Shown here: positions 38,785-53,047 of the stretch, one piece after another | Layout of the letters: every line of letters begins with the position of its first letter | Position numbering within the stretch: the first letter of the stretch is position 1 | Source: Rhynochetos jubatus | Lineage: Eukaryota; Chordata; Aves; Eurypygiformes; Rhynochetidae | Direction of reading: 5' to 3' | Length of the DNA stretch: 64,000 nt | NCBI GenBank assembly: GCA_027574665.1 | Contig: CM050655.1 | Location: 9,605,170-9,669,169, forward strand | Made by a program: the position numbers and the translations under genes | The notes under the pieces: model-generated | What the model saw: the letters and a program-made list of their open reading frames with translations, nothing else | The model's database searches: none | Told to the model about the DNA's origin: nothing

Positions 38785-41700
38785 TGTCCTTCCCCCTGCT
38801 CCTGAAAGGCAACTGTTCTGAAGCAAAATGTTTCTGTAATCCTAACCAAAAAATTAGATCTTTCTCTTCTGTTATAATATAAAAGCTGAATTTCTGGCAT
38901 AGTGTGTTCATGTTGCTGAAGCTGGAAAGCTTAACAGATCCAAGTAAAATAATTTGGAAGTTATATAAACAGTTTACTTGTGGGTTTTTTTCATTCTGTT
39001 TTGAAACCAAACACACTTTGAAATGTTAGAATTTTCTGGGGAGCTCAAGGTCTGAATTTTGAGTTCTAACGCAGAGACTAGAGAGGATCTGTGGCTCAGT
39101 GCGTGCTGCATGATTATTCCTAGAGACAGGTCTGTACAGCAGTTCTAACACTTACAGTTGTGGTCTGTGCTCAGGCAGCTTCTGTCTTGGCTTCCCAGGC
39201 AAATGCAGCCAGCCTGTCTTCAGCTGTAGTAATCACGTACAGCAGTCTATCATTTTTGAATAAAAGGAATGGAAGTTTGACAAGCTAAAAAATTATTCAT
39301 TTACAGTTTCCATCAGGAAGCTTCCCAGTATCATTAACAAAGGAGATAGACAGGAAAAGGCTTATTTTTGGTGGGATTACAGCTTTTCCTGAGCTTCTGG
39401 GGTTAAAATCACAAAAAGATGCACCGCAAGGAACTTAATGAATTGTCCTTTTTTTATTATTTTCAGAGAAAAATCCTTCTGCAATATTTTGTGCTCTGTA
39501 CTCTTGTCTAGGTGTGAAAAATCAGAAAACTGGCAGGAAACAATCAAAACCATGCAGTAAGATCTAGCTGATCTTTTGGCCTGCCTGCTGTAGTGTACCT
39601 TTTGCCCTCTGGGGTGGGCAGGCTGCATGATGTGAGAGGCTCATTGACACAGGTAGTGTGGGACATGGAGGAGAAGAGTTGCAGCAGTAATCTATCTAAA
39701 TAAAACCCAAATATCTTGGAAGCTGATGTCCTTTATCCCTATCATGACCTGGCAGGTTGCATACTGTGGCATTTCTCATGTATGGTTCAGTGTTGAATTC
39801 CTGATATAATCTGTTTTTCTCAGAATTACTTCTGTTTAGGCTGGAAAACTGTGTAATTGGTTACCACGGAGGGTGCTGGCCTACTACAATTGAAACCGTC
39901 TGCTCTGTTAAAGATGTCAGTTGAAGAATTCACTATTTAGCACAAAAGGTAGGCTTCCCCACCATGGCTTCTGAAGGGCCCCGCTTGTATTTACAGCACC
40001 AAATGTTAACAGATCCAAATATATTGGGCATTTATGTTACTATTTGTTTCCTTGTACTGAGAGAAGAGAAGGTCAGTTGAGTCAGACCTGTTCAATGCAT
40101 GCCGAGGCCTGTGGAGGAAGGAATATGAGCAGGAGAGGAAACCTGTGTTTAAGGGAAACAAGGAGATATAGCCACTATCTGATGTTACGGGTTGTAAGGA
40201 GATAAATCTTCTGTCTTTACATCAGCCTGACCCTGTTCCTGGAGGTTTTGAGAAAAAGCTAGGTTCTCAAACTCATGTTGTGTTATATACAGGGAATAAA
40301 AACTAAGTTCTAATAATATTGTAAACTTTTGAAAACTTATCAGTGATGTACCCTGGCCCAAAACAAGGAACAAAACTATTGTGCTGGGTAAAAAGCTGCC
40401 CTTTGTGCAAAAATTGTAGTTTTCTTGGGGAAGCACCAAGGGAAAAGGTGGTTCAGTCAGGATGTGCTTTTGGTTTTCCTAAGATGCCAGTCCTTGGGCA
40501 ACCTTAGGCCCTCTTTGGGACAGAATGCAAACCCTCAAACAAAGCTAGGCCTGATTTCCTTGAAGAGGTTTTGTATCACCCTAAAGGGACCCAGTTGGCC
40601 AGCTATTACTGGCTTCTAATGTTGCTTTCTTTCTGCTTCTTGCTTTCTGACAGTGTGGACAGCCAAGTTTGCTGCTTTTCTGATCTCCGAAGTGGAGGAA
40701 ATGAGTGGTAGAAAATGGGCCACACTTTTTCCTACAGTTCAACCGCAGAAAGGCAGCAACACCAATTAATTGTAGAGGCCACTGTTACTGAGCTGTGGCA
40801 GCAAGTTGTCCTATTGTTGTTATTCCTAAGCATTCCAGAAATAAGTGACACACTCCTTCTGGGAGGTGAGAAGGTCCAGAGTATTACAATCCTCAAGAAA
40901 AGATAAGGAAAAACAACATGTTACCATTCTGTGCCTATATTTTAAGCAGGAAGCAGACCCTGGTAGTAGTGACCCACAAGACTGAATAAACCAGCCCATT
41001 AAAAAGCCTGATGCATGTTGTGAATTGAAAACATGCTCAGCTGCTCGTTCTCTCTGGATCCTGACTGGCTTGCTTATAATACCAGCATCCTAACCCTGTT
41101 TTGTTCGGTTCTGCAGAGGGTGGAAAAGGAGAGACAACAGGAGGAGGCGGGGAACTGTTTGTTATTTATGACCATATGTCATTGTACTAGCTATGCAGAA
41201 ACCAGAACAGTGACTTTAGAAGGAAACTTGCTGAAAAGGTTTTAAATGAATTTAATTAATTCCTCCCTCCCTCTTTTTTTATCTCAGCCTGGAAAGAGCT
41301 GGCCTGTGTGGCTTTTGTATGGTTCTCTGCAGGATCAGGTGCCAAACTGTAGTAATTAAAATGGGGAGTGAGGAGGAGGGGGTAAGACAAAAAGCCATTT
41401 TTCTTGGCACGTACCTCTGGTACAGTGTTACAAAAATAATTTGTTCACAATTTTTTTCCAATTATTCAAAGCTTCAAATTCCCCTTAAAGCTAGCTCCTC
41501 ACAGGGTGAGGAGTTCCTTTCTTTGAACTTGCACATCACTTCAAAGCCTATTCTATAACCAGTTTTAGGATGACCTGGCTTCAAGAATATGTGGAATTTC
41601 TGAACTGGGATTGTTGTAACAGAGATGTTCATACTTGTAACTGTCTCATCCCTGCTGCACTGGAGTGTTCTAGAGATAGAGAAAACTGTTCCTGAAAAGG

Positions 41701-44368
41701 TAATCTCAACAAGTATTTTGGGCAGATACTAATCAATATGAAATAAGTGAGGAGACTTTGTACCTCTGTATGTCAAGTAATTTGGAAGACACCAAGATTT
41801 GTTTTGGGAAGAGAAATTCAGGCTGAACTGATGTGGAATAAATCAAACAAGTGCAGGAGTGCTTATCTGTATTCCACAATTTCTTTTAAAATGACTGTAA
41901 TATGCTGTGTTGTTGGTAAGATTTATGGAGACTGAACAATGGTCACAGTTGCTCATTGTGAAGGGAGAAGGAAGAAAAGCCTTATATATATGTAAACTAT
42001 TAATGGTATACAAATATATCCTTTTCCACTCATATCCAGTTTTGCTGGTTTATCTGTGGGAACCACTGCAATGTTAGGGTCAGTCAGGGACTGAAATGCC
42101 TTTGCTATACAATACAGTGTAAGAAAGCCGGATCAAGACATTCTAATAAGAATTTCTTATCCTAGTAAGTAACAGCCAGCTGAGTATGTGAAAGGGTAGA
42201 CACATCAGTTCTGTCACCCAGTCCACCGTGCAGGATTTGTAATATAATTAACATTACTGTAGGCAGGGTATTTGTCCTCCACAGGTAGGGTAGTTGCTGT
42301 TTGCACAATGTATGCAAAAACTCACATTTATTTAAGGGAGGAAGGATATTTCGGTTACAGAGTGAGGGTAAGACTAGATATAGCATCTTTGAGGTGAAAG
42401 TATCATCACAAGTAACTTAACTGTCCCCAAATATTTTTCCCACACTGTATGGCCTTTCCTAAAAGATAGTGTTTACAAGACGTGTTCTTCAGATGCTAAA
42501 TAGATTGTAATACTTAAATTCACATTCATATAAAATTTGTCATAGCTAAGACATCATAATGAGCTATTTGGAAAGCACAATCAAGTCATGTTTACAATGC
42601 TTTTATTAGCACTCTGCTGTGAGTTACAAGATGCTTACAGACAGCTTTTCTCTCCTCCAAGTTATGTCCTTTTTCCTATTTAATAAACACTGATTTGTGT
42701 CTCCAGCCAGCAGAGCTTAGTGTACTGTGACAGGATCATTTTGCTTTATCTTGGTGAGAAAGCATCCTTTGCAACCAATATCAGCAATGTTCACAAAGAC
42801 AGATGAGACTCAAAGGGAGCAGAGGTGGAGGGCAGAACTCCTGAGTGCTGAATACATTGCTGGTGCTGATTCACTCTAGGGCTACGGGCATGCTTCGTTG
42901 CTCGTGAAGGGCAAGTGCTATTATCCAATGTACTAAGTATATAAGTGGCTTTGCAGGCTTAAAGAAGTTATTTAGGCAAGTAGTGGGAGAGCCAGAATGT
43001 CACCTTGCCTTCCTCCTGGAGATGAAGGTATATCTGTAGAAGATGTTACTGGAAAGATGTTGAGGTCTTCACTGAGTTGGTATGGGTGAAGTTCACTCTA
43101 GTTAGACTCTACAGAAACAGCAAATATGTATGGAGGCTACTGTAAATGAGCCTTCTTGATGTCAGACAGAAAGACAGGGTGATGAAAGTTCCAAGAGGAT
43201 TTAGATGGGAGTAATATTGTGACAGAGGTGTGAAAATGTCCTTGGAGGCAAAAATCCTGCATATATATATTGTAGCTTAACTCAACTCACTGCATGTCCC
43301 AGTAGTGCCCCACCATCTCATCATAACGGCTGTCTCAGGATTTTGACCTGTTCTGGTCACAAGGTCAGAGTCAAGGGAAAATTAGTAAGGGATATGAAAA
43401 AAGGGTGTTTCCAGCAGAAGAGATTTTTCAATGAAGCAGTCCCTATATTTTTCTTATTTCTAGCACTCCTTGACTTCTTTAAAAGGGAGGGTTTAGTTTG
43501 TTAACCAGGAAATCTATAAGTATATTTTCCACTGATGTCTCACTACTTTGGTCTATCTTAAAGCTGTAGACTCACTTGGATGGCTGCCTAAAATGAATTA
43601 CATGTAATACGATGAAGTCACAGGAACAGTGGTCAGTATGTCAGTCACAAGCCAGGTATGAATATCCTGGAAAGACACATAACCTTTTCATAATGTAGGG
43701 GGCAGGCCTAAGGCTGCTACCAGTGTTCATCTGTTTTTCACTGCTCAAAGAGACACTAAGAGTGCTGGAGTGATACCTATGCAAAAAGAGTTTCTCAAAT
43801 GAAGGGTTTGTTGTTGTGTGGCTTTTAGTTTTGGTTTGTTTTTTTTTTTTTAAATAAAGACACACTCAAAACCCCATGGACCATTAAGTGTAGTAGAACA
43901 GTTCACTGAGGGACACAGTTCATCAAACAAATGCACACACTGTGTGTATTCGGTGGTAAACAAGTAATTGCTTCCTCTCATTCTACTACACCCCTCCACC
44001 TTACTTTAAGCACAGCACCTGCTAAGAATGCAACTGATGTAGCAAGAAATAGTTCTGATCCACAGCAAATAAAGTTGGCACATTCCCCATCATGTGTGGT
44101 AGAGATGGATGGGAGACCATGGATGATACACTCATGCTTTGTGTCACCTAAATCTACCAAGTTGAGCATTCATTTTGAGATAAGCCAGTGATTTGTACGG
44201 AAGCCTAAACGCATGGGAATGCACTATCCTCCTGACTGACAGGCGGCCGATGAAATCCCCAGAACATGCCTTTGCAGAGAGTGGTTACTTGGTGCAATCT
44301 GACAACTTCATCAAATAGCAATTTGAAATATCACTAGAGGAGAGGTTGTCCTTTGCCTCCACTACGGT
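38785..44368. other. Non-coding DNA, no gene recognised
   Basis: Only short frames (up to 84 codons). A T run of 13 lies at 43839-43851. No repeat family, promoter or RNA gene was recognised. Confidence 0.65.
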
Positions 44369-44389
44369 GGGTGGGGGGAGGGAAGGGGG
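44369..44389 (+). other. G-quadruplex-type motif
   Basis: Four G runs (3, 6, 3 and 5 bases) are separated by loops of 1, 1 and 2 bases. This meets the standard quadruplex pattern with very short loops, which favour stability. It lies in otherwise CpG-poor DNA with no visible promoter, so any role is open. Confidence 0.8.
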
Positions 44390-46303
44390 AAAGCTTTACT
44401 TGACAGTGACATCTTGCCAGTTCTAAATGTGAAATTTCCAGTGTCTGTAATTCCCTGTCTTAAAAGCACTCTGCTTTGTGTTGTCGACTCTAGATAGAGA
44501 GGTGTGACATGCTAGGAACAGCTGACTATCAAATGGTGGTCAAAAGACTTGAGTGTGAAATAGCTTTAAAGTGACGCAGATAGGCTAGGAGTCTGCTAGC
44601 TTCAGTCAGGAGTTGCCATTAGTTGATGTACCCCACACAATTTCTGTGTCTTTTACCTGCAGTTACACAACTCAAACTCAAGAAAAATGACTTATTTTTT
44701 TCCAGTTGAGATTTTTTCATACAATTTCCTGAATATACAGTATTAGTTTATTTCCATTTTTCTTGTTATCAAAGAAATCTGCTGCTGCTGAGGCTTGTCT
44801 GGATTCTTTTCTAAGCCTAGCTGAAAAGAAAGACACTGCTTTCTTGAAGGTTATAGATGCCAACGTGTCTTTGACTGTAAGGCAACTGAAAGTTTCCACC
44901 CTGAGCTATCTGCTTGGCTGGGTGTTACAGCCACTGCAGAAAGCCAAGCTGAATGGGATGTGTACCTGCTCCTGACACATCGCAGTTTTCAGCCCAGCAT
45001 ACGTATGTAAATGGCTGCACGTTTGGGGTTGTGTCAATACACCAGGACCTAATGTGTAGTGGCCCCTGTTCTAGTCAGCAGGGAGGTAACTTCTGCCACT
45101 GTCAAATGGGCTGGCAAACATTAAGTGGCAACCTTTTGACCTTGCCCAGCAGCTCAATTCTCCACTGTCCAGCTAGCAGACAAGCAAACATGCTAGGAGT
45201 CTTCCTATAGTGCCATGTCATGTAGCGTAGTGATCAGCATGCAAGGAATGTTATTTATGATTTTGAGTCTATAGCTCGCAGTTAGGCTGCCTTGTGCCTA
45301 GACCCTGCAAGCCAGTTTTGAGGTGATAAGACACACAAGGGCCTCACACAATTTGTGAAATCCAGCTATAATTCAAAGATACAACATAGTTGATTCCCAC
45401 TTGTTTAGGTCCACAGGGTTTTCTTCTTTGTTCTTGTACTGTTCTGCACTCTTGTGAATATGTGAGAAATCATTTGAACTTGATTTTTAGGGAAAATCTC
45501 AGAGATTTAAGCATGTTATCATCCTGTAGTGTTACCTTTCCAGATTTTTTTTCTTTATTTTGTTTTGCAGTAGTTCTTTGGTGACAATGACTTATATTTA
45601 CCCTGAGAGTCAAGTATGTAAATTAAAAGCATAACCTTTTCAGGTGTGCATTTGAATTTATAATACTGTATTGGGCCAGAAAGAGAGTGAGCTGCTGAGG
45701 ACCATAGCATTTATGTTGAAGTTTATCCTGGAAGTCAACAGCTATCTACAACAACTGCTTGTAAATAATATTTCCTTCTTGTGCAAAGAAATAGCTACTG
45801 TTTTCAAAATATCAAGAAACAGAACAGAAATTTGCTGAAAACAAGGATAGGTCTGATGAATTAAAGTTATGTTCTGTTGTATACAAAGGGGATTTGCACT
45901 GGAGTCATAGTATTCTAATTATTCTACATAGTTGAGCCCACACACATGACTAGCTTAAAGTGTTGCTGATTACACTTCTGCTTAATAGATAGTATGTTTG
46001 AATGGGTTTGGAGAGCAATGCATGAGTGAAAAGGCTTCAGTAGACTGGAGACTCATCAGACAACAGAGAAATCATGCTCGGGGCTTTCACTCATCAGCTG
46101 GAGAACTGGTATCAAGCAAGTCTCTGAAAATCTGCAAATACCTTTAATGTAGCGAGTTGGAGAGAGAGATTTGTATGAAAGGGAAGAAGCTGAGCTGTGC
46201 TGACCTATACTTTAAAGTGAAGGGATGTTTACACCAGAAAAAATAAAACAGAAGAGTGGGGAGTCCTGGAGCCTACTGCAAAAATATTTTAAGATGTTGC
46301 TAT
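44390..46303. other. Non-coding DNA, no gene recognised
   Basis: Frames of up to 85 codons (44953-45210) have no recognisable features. The sequence directly before the CR1 at 46304 shows no CR1 similarity, so that element's 5' truncation point is near 46304. Confidence 0.65.
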
Positions 46304-46545
46304 TACTAGATTTAGATTGGATGTTAAATAGAAGTTCTTCAGGGTGAGGCTGGTGAGGCACTGGAACAGGGTTGCCTAGGAAAGCTCTGGATGCCCCATC
46401 CGTGGAAGTTTGTGTTTAAGGCTGGGTTGGACAGGGCTTTGAGCAACCTGGTGTAGTGGAAGGGAGGGTCCCTGCCCATGGCAGGGGAGGTTAGAACTAG
46501 ATGATCTTTAAGGTCCCTTCCAGCCCAAACCATTCTATGATTCTA
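46304..46545 (+). mobile_element. CR1 LINE, 5'-truncated 3' end
   Basis: This is the classic avian CR1 3' end. 'tagattggatgttaaatag' near the start is followed by 'ggtgaggcactggaacagg', 'tggatgccccatccgtgga', 'gggctttgagcaacctgg', 'ccctgcccatggcagggg' and 'agatgatctttaaggtccc'. It ends in the short ATTCTATG-type tail repeat at 46532-46544. Only about 240 bp remain of an element several kilobases long. Strong 5' truncation is normal for CR1, whose reverse transcription starts at the 3' end and usually stops early. The copy is far less decayed than the relics at 2.3 and 21-22 kb, so it belongs to a younger subfamily. Open frames antisense to it (46339-46533) are not genes. Confidence 0.95.
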
Positions 46546-49500
46546 CTAATGACTTGTGCTGTTACTTTGATTAATAGTAAAAATAACAAGGATTTGTGGA
46601 AATTGCCAACCTTTCCTTGTTTGGTGGGAGAAAAACATCTCTCAAAGAGACAGCAGGTATTTTTGAAAGCAAAATACATCCTCATGGATAAATTTTAGCT
46701 TTCTTTTCAAAAATAATTGAAATGCTTTGGCTGACATTAAAAACAACAACAATAACAAACCAAAATAGCAAATCAGGACAAGATACTTTGTGTTTCACAT
46801 CTGTCATTCTAGATGGTAAATTTCTAGCTAAGTCCAAATGCAGAGAACCAGAAAGGGGCTCTGCTACTAGAAAGCATCAGGTAATTTTACTAATTGTCAT
46901 CATGACCCTAATTGGTCCCCAGAGGACCAGTAATGTCATAGCAATAATATGCCCTGTTCAGGAGTGAGTCTTCCAAGAAACAGTGTGCAGCTGTAGCAAC
47001 AGCATGTAGTGATAGGTGTGAACTTGTTCCTGCACCTGTAGGGTGGGATTGATTACTGAAACTCCTACATAAGGGGGCAGGGAAGCAAAAGGAACAGGTC
47101 TCTTCTGTGTTTGTAAATGGTGAGGAATATTTCACCACAAAGCAAGCAGAACTGATCTATTTTAGTAAAAAACTGAAACTTGTATTGTCCTACTAATATC
47201 AATGGCATCTGTAGTGCTCAGAAAAGGCATGCTTTGTTTCATAATATTGACAGCCTCTTTTCCTTTCTCCTACACCTCTATTTCTGCTCTCATTAGATGC
47301 ATCCTAATTGCAGATTCACAAACCAGTGAGTTTCATGGGTCAGGAGATCTTTAGCCTCTTTGGGATTACATAGTATTAATAATCTACTTTGTTGTTCCAG
47401 TCCAGTGAAGCAGTGACCTTGTGAAGGAAAGAAATGTTTCCACAAAAAACCACATTAGCCCCTTTAGTACACTTGTGGTATTTTTTAGCATTTAAATCTA
47501 TTAAGAATACAGTTTGGGAGTGCAAACAAGCATAGTGAGGTGTAATACTTGCTAGCAAATTGCCTGGCCTCTTTGACCCTTAAAATTCAGATTGTTAAAT
47601 AGAAGGGTAAAGATAGATTTAAAACAGGATCTCAGTTTAAAGGAACCTGTCAAGATACTTTCCCTTGTCTTTAAGATATCTCCCCTCAGGCTGTTCTTTA
47701 TATAACAAGGCCCTAAGGAACTGGAAATTAAAATCTGTTTTGGCTTCACTTGTCTCTTTAATTTTTTTTAATGGTTACTTGACTGTTAAATGCAGAAAAT
47801 TTGTTATGTTTGCGTAGCACAGAAAACATCACTCTTGTTTCAGTGAGAGGTATGATAAGGGAAATCTGAAGAATATGTCTGAAAGGAGAAACTGGATAAA
47901 TAATGTGAAACCATGTTTAAGAATCTTTGCTGGAAAATAGGAAAAAAATACATTTTATACATAATTTAAATTCTGATTTTTTGGGGTATGCAAACACCAG
48001 TGAATTCAAAATATTTCTTTCTGGTAATACTGAAATTAATTATACATATGCTGCCAGTATGCATTCTGTGTGCCTGTACAGTTTGTGTGCTTGTGCTCAC
48101 ATGACGTAGTCTAAATAATAGAACCTGTGAAAGCTGGAACAAAATGTCCTCTTCGGTCTTTGAAAATTCTGTTAGCTTCCCTGGAGCTGGCAGGCTCCTT
48201 CCCAGACTCCGTTACTGCAGTCAGAGCACGTTACCCGGTGGTGGTGGGGATTGAGCTGACTAATTTTGAATGTAGTTTTAAGGATGCTATACCAAAAAAA
48301 AAAAAGCTTATACATCATCAACAATGATTAGAAGGGTGTGACATTATTTTCACAATAATTTTTGGTCTGTGTGTGTTTCTGAAATTAATACAACTGAGCA
48401 TGCACAAAAAGATTAATTTGAAATCTTGCCCAGTGCATACAGATATTGACAGCTGAAATGGTGGGAGAGCTTCAATCTGGTTGATAGCAAAGGAAAGAAG
48501 CTCAGGCTGGATCATGGCAAGCTTACATATCTGTCAAAGAATGCAGCATCCTTAAGGGCCATTGTATTGACTTATTTGACTGAAAGATAAAAAACAAAAG
48601 GAGTATTAGCTTTAAAAAAACCACTTTTTAGGAAGATTTATAAGCATTTCAAGGAGGTATTTCCATCTTACAGTGACTCCTGAAATGAATAGGAACAATT
48701 AAATTTTAATACATAAGTGACAGTAACTGCCTTTCACATGTGCAGTGTTTTATTTGGCTTCTCACATCAGTTCATCACTTAACTAGTTAAAATATTGAAT
48801 GCAAATCAGGTGTGGTGGACTCTTCCCAGAGGGCATCAATATTTATCCTAAACATCAGCAAAATGGGTCAACACTGATTTGTGTTAGACCTTAAAAATTT
48901 TGATCTTAATGGAACCAAGGCAGCAAGACCCATCTCCTGAGTGAATAGCATGAGGTTGGTGGGAGCTCTGGCTTGCCTGATTTTGTCAAAGGGGAACCCT
49001 GGGAAGGAATTCATCCTTGCCATCTGCCCTGCTCTCAGCAGCTTGTTGCACAACATCACTCTCTAACACTGACTTAATTTTAGTAAGTCTCCTGCAAAGC
49101 CCACTGAATGTGAAATCTCCTACTAGTCGTAGCAGTTTTTGGATAGCCATATTTTCATGTGCAAATGAAAATGGGAATTATGGTAACTGTGCTTTTTCAA
49201 CACCCATCAGAAGGAGCCATGTCCTTCATCAGCTTATGTGAAAAGTATCAAATATTTTATTTCAGCAACAAAGTGGGGGGTTGAGTTATTTTTGCATTTT
49301 AATTGGTGTCTCTAATATTTTTTTCCTTTCTTTGCCTGTTTTTTCACCAGTGGCCACAGCATGCTCATTGTTGCCTGCAGGTCAGGTTCCAAATGAGGCA
49401 GCTGTTCTAATTTGGACACATGGTGGATGGCATCTCCCTGGCAACTGGAGTTGCACAAAAGCTGCCTGAATGGCTCTGATACTTTTGTTTCTTCCCTCTT

Positions 49501-52500
49501 TTTAGTAGCCATCATGCACGTGAGAATGGACACTGCAGGACTAGGTAGGATATGATGCACAGATACACGAGTAATGAAGCTTCAGCAATGGTCTATGTTT
49601 TCACTTTCTGTACAATGGGATCCTGATATCAAAGCTTGTTTTGTGTTTAAATTGTGTTCTTGTGTACTCAAACACATACAGATAGGTTTCATTGCGCGTG
49701 TGAAAATAGTCTCGCACATGCCGTCAATATAGGGTTTGCTTTAGTTGACTGCAGTGTTGAAGCCAGCATACAGAGCAGAAGGATATAAAGTGCCTTGTTG
49801 AATGAGACCATACTGACCATGTTGCTTTGTGTTTATGTTTCAGTTAGAGAAAATTAGCAGTTGTTTTCTTTGTCTAAACCCACTTCTGAATTATTGGAGG
49901 CATCACTCTGTTCCTGACATCAGTATCTCTGCTGATGCCAGCTCCTTCACCCACCAGAAATGGAAATCTGGATGGGTTTGGTAAGTCCCTTAATACAAAA
50001 CATCAAGGATGTTGAATCAGTGGCACCTTCATACTTCTGAACATTCTTGTCCTTACTCTGACACTGTCTAGCTTACATAAACCAGAAATTTTGGAATCAA
50101 GTGTGAGCTTACTGTATAGTCTAGAGGTATCAACAAGCCCTTGTATGTGGGAAAACATCCCAGGGAGCTGGCTATTCATTTGCTGCTAATGAAGGTACGC
50201 ACATAGATTACAAGTATCAGCGCATCTGCTTTATTCTCCTGCTATGTTTGGCTCTGGGTATTCCCAGCCTTAGTTTGTTCTTGCTTTTTGACTTCAGTGG
50301 GAGCTCTTGGCTTCTCCTGTTTTGAAGGGTCCCTCACTACACTGTAAAATTCTGGTTTATACTACTTAGAAATGCAGGGAAAGCCCCATCTTTGTGGTTT
50401 TCATATTGTCTTTCGCAAGAAAAAGGGGGAGGGGGAAATGGTGTAACTTAGCAGTAACAGAGAGCCCTTTAGTAAGGTGAAGTGTTGCTTTAACAGAGCT
50501 GGGCTGTTGCCCTTTACGACTGCAGAGACAACCTTATTTATGGACTGCAATGATCACTGCTCCTTCAGACACCTTGCTGCCTGTCCAGGGAGCTTCTCCT
50601 GCCCCTAGCACTGAGGAGCATGCACCTTACCTCAGCGTGGCAGCTCTCCCTCTTGTTTGTGACCCAACCCAGAACCCTTCAGGTGAGAATGACAGGAGCT
50701 CTACTGAGGCACCCACCTGTGTTTGGGCTTCTCCACTTGCTGACATGCACCAGTGCCCTATCAGTACAAGGCAGAGGGATGCCTGTGGATGGGAAGTGAA
50801 GCTGCTGGGTGGGAAGGACAAATAAGGATGAGAGACTTGAGATATAAAGGAAGATGTAAAATGAAAGAGTACGTAAAAATAAGTTGCCATGGTTGTTCTC
50901 AAAAACCTATTATGGCTGTTCCCACAATTAACACCTTCCATCCTGTCAGTTCAATTCTCTCTCCTTATGGAGATTTGCCTCTTATACACCCTTGAAAGCA
51001 TTTGAGTTGCTTTTTTCCGCCAGCCTGTATACACTACATGGGTTGCCTAGCTTTGAGTGCAGTTGCTGCCAGATGCCTAGTTAACATCGGAGTGAAACAT
51101 ATACTTAGTGAAAAACAACTTGCCAAGAATACTTACCTAATGACCCAGCTTCTGCTAATTACTTGCTTATGCAAACAAGAGTGGTGCAAAACCCTGGATA
51201 TATGTGAAAAAATGTTTGGGGGTGGTGGGAGTGGAACACATGCACTGCAGCAAGTGAATGGCATGTCTGTGGGCACTGCCAAGGGCCTTCACCCTTCTTG
51301 CTTGAGGGTGTGATTACTTCCTTCTAGTGCCACTGGGTGCTAATTATGGCTTTACAGTATCTGGGCAGCAGCTAAGGTTGCTGGAGCAGGTAAGGTCTTG
51401 TAGCTTTGCTGCTTGAGAGGGGGCAAAGGGGTTTTTTGTCAGGAAGAAGGAAGAATATATGTTTCCCTAAAGTCATGAGGTCTCTGACAAGCCAGAAGGC
51501 ATTGTACCGCTTTATTAAACAAAGGGAATAGAAAAGCAGCATGAGATGGATATGACTAATAACAAATGTGAGGCCTCAGTCCTGGCTATGATGTGGTCGG
51601 TTGGGGTTTTTTTTGGTAGTTTGACTCTCTCTGTGAAGGTTAACTAGGGAAAAACCTCTTCTCCATGAGAAAGCTTTCCAGACTGAAATACTGCAGCTGT
51701 GCCTTCTGGCTCCTTGGTCTCTGAAGACTGCAGGGCTGATTGTTCGGTTGAACAGCTTTGTGGAAAACAGGCAATCCTTCTCTTCCTAAAATTTAGGACT
51801 TAAATGCCTTCGAGTCATTTTCATGTGGGAAAGTAGCACATGTGTGGGCTCTTCTCTGGTTTTATGTCAATTTAAAGATAAGACAGACTTTTTTTTTTTT
51901 CCTCTCCTGTAATTTCTTACTCTATTGTAAGCCTTAAATGGAATGGCTGGGAAGAAGACAGTAGTCTAGTATAGGATCTTGGATGCCAATAGTTAGCAGA
52001 ACTACAATGTTTGGGACAAAGTTTTGTTGGAGACATGGAAAGTCTAGCTGGTAACACACAACTTCCCTCCATCTATGGAAGCTTTGCAAAGCATCAGCAC
52101 AAGAGCAGTGAAATAGGTTGATGTCCGTGGCAGCTGGGCTAATGTTGCCTGTCTGTACAAGCATGTATCAGGCTAGTTGCTATTTTTGGTGGGGAGGTGA
52201 GTTAAATTCTGTGGATGCTGCTAGCTTCCCAGCTCAGCTGTAAAGGAGAATGGGTCAGCTGGTTGGCACTTACCTATAGAAAAAAGCTCTTTATTTTCCA
52301 AGGGCAAAGGAAATTATGAGCTTCCTCAAACTGGCTAGCTAATACCTTCTTTTCTGCTCACTACGTTCTGACAGTGAAAGACTAATTCTCCCTGCATGCC
52401 TACTTAGTATTTCATCTCTCTTGCAGAATTTTTAGGGACCTTTTTGTGAGTTGGGGTCAATATTTCTGTGCCAGCTGCTGTTGAGAGCGAGAGCTCCTGG

Positions 52501-53047
52501 GAGCAAGGCTTGTTAAAGTGCAGTCCTGGCTTTTGCAGATAGGCTGCTTGATAGAGTGCTCTTTCTTGGTGATTTCTCATTCCTCTGAGGTAGCAAAACA
52601 AACAATGGAAATAATTTATGCTTGACTCTGATCCACAGCTTTTCTCAGACCTTGGCATAGATGCATTAGAAAGTAAGTTGTCCTGGCTGAAATCCCTAGT
52701 GAAAAGGAGCTCAGTACTTCATTTTATTTCCCATCAGTGTATATCACAAAACTAGTCTAGCATTAATTGCACAGCAATCATCGCAGCAAAGCAGCTCTGA
52801 CTGCAGCAAAAGGGAGAGAGGGTGGTGTCAGAAAGCAAGCCTGAAATGCCTGGTGTTTCATCCAAAGCCTAATTAGGTTTCGAGGATTTTTCCATTTGGA
52901 TCAAGATTTGGATCTGACCCAAGAAGAACAGCCTGAGGCAAGGATGGTCAGAAAAGATAAATTCAGAGAGCTGGAGAAAAGCAGTCCAGATCTTTTCTGT
53001 GCTATTCGTGACTGTGACATCATTGTTAGAAAGCCCAGCTTGCATGA
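46546..53047. other. Non-coding DNA, no gene recognised
   Basis: Short frames only (104 codons at 50627-50941 on the minus strand, overlapped by frames on the plus strand). Homopolymer runs include 12 A at 48294-48305 and 12 T at 51889-51900. A small cluster of CpGs lies at 49694-49724 in otherwise CpG-poor sequence. At 52868-52877 there is a perfect palindrome, CCTAATTAGG, with a homeodomain-type core. Confidence 0.65.

Noticed and set aside
39087-39110. Second tRNA A-box-like string (GTGGCTCAGTGCG)
   Set aside because: It breaks the consensus at the end and has no B-box or stems nearby.
46339-46533. 64-codon minus-strand frame inside the CR1
   Set aside because: It is the antisense of the non-coding CR1 3' end, a common false gene call in bird genomes.
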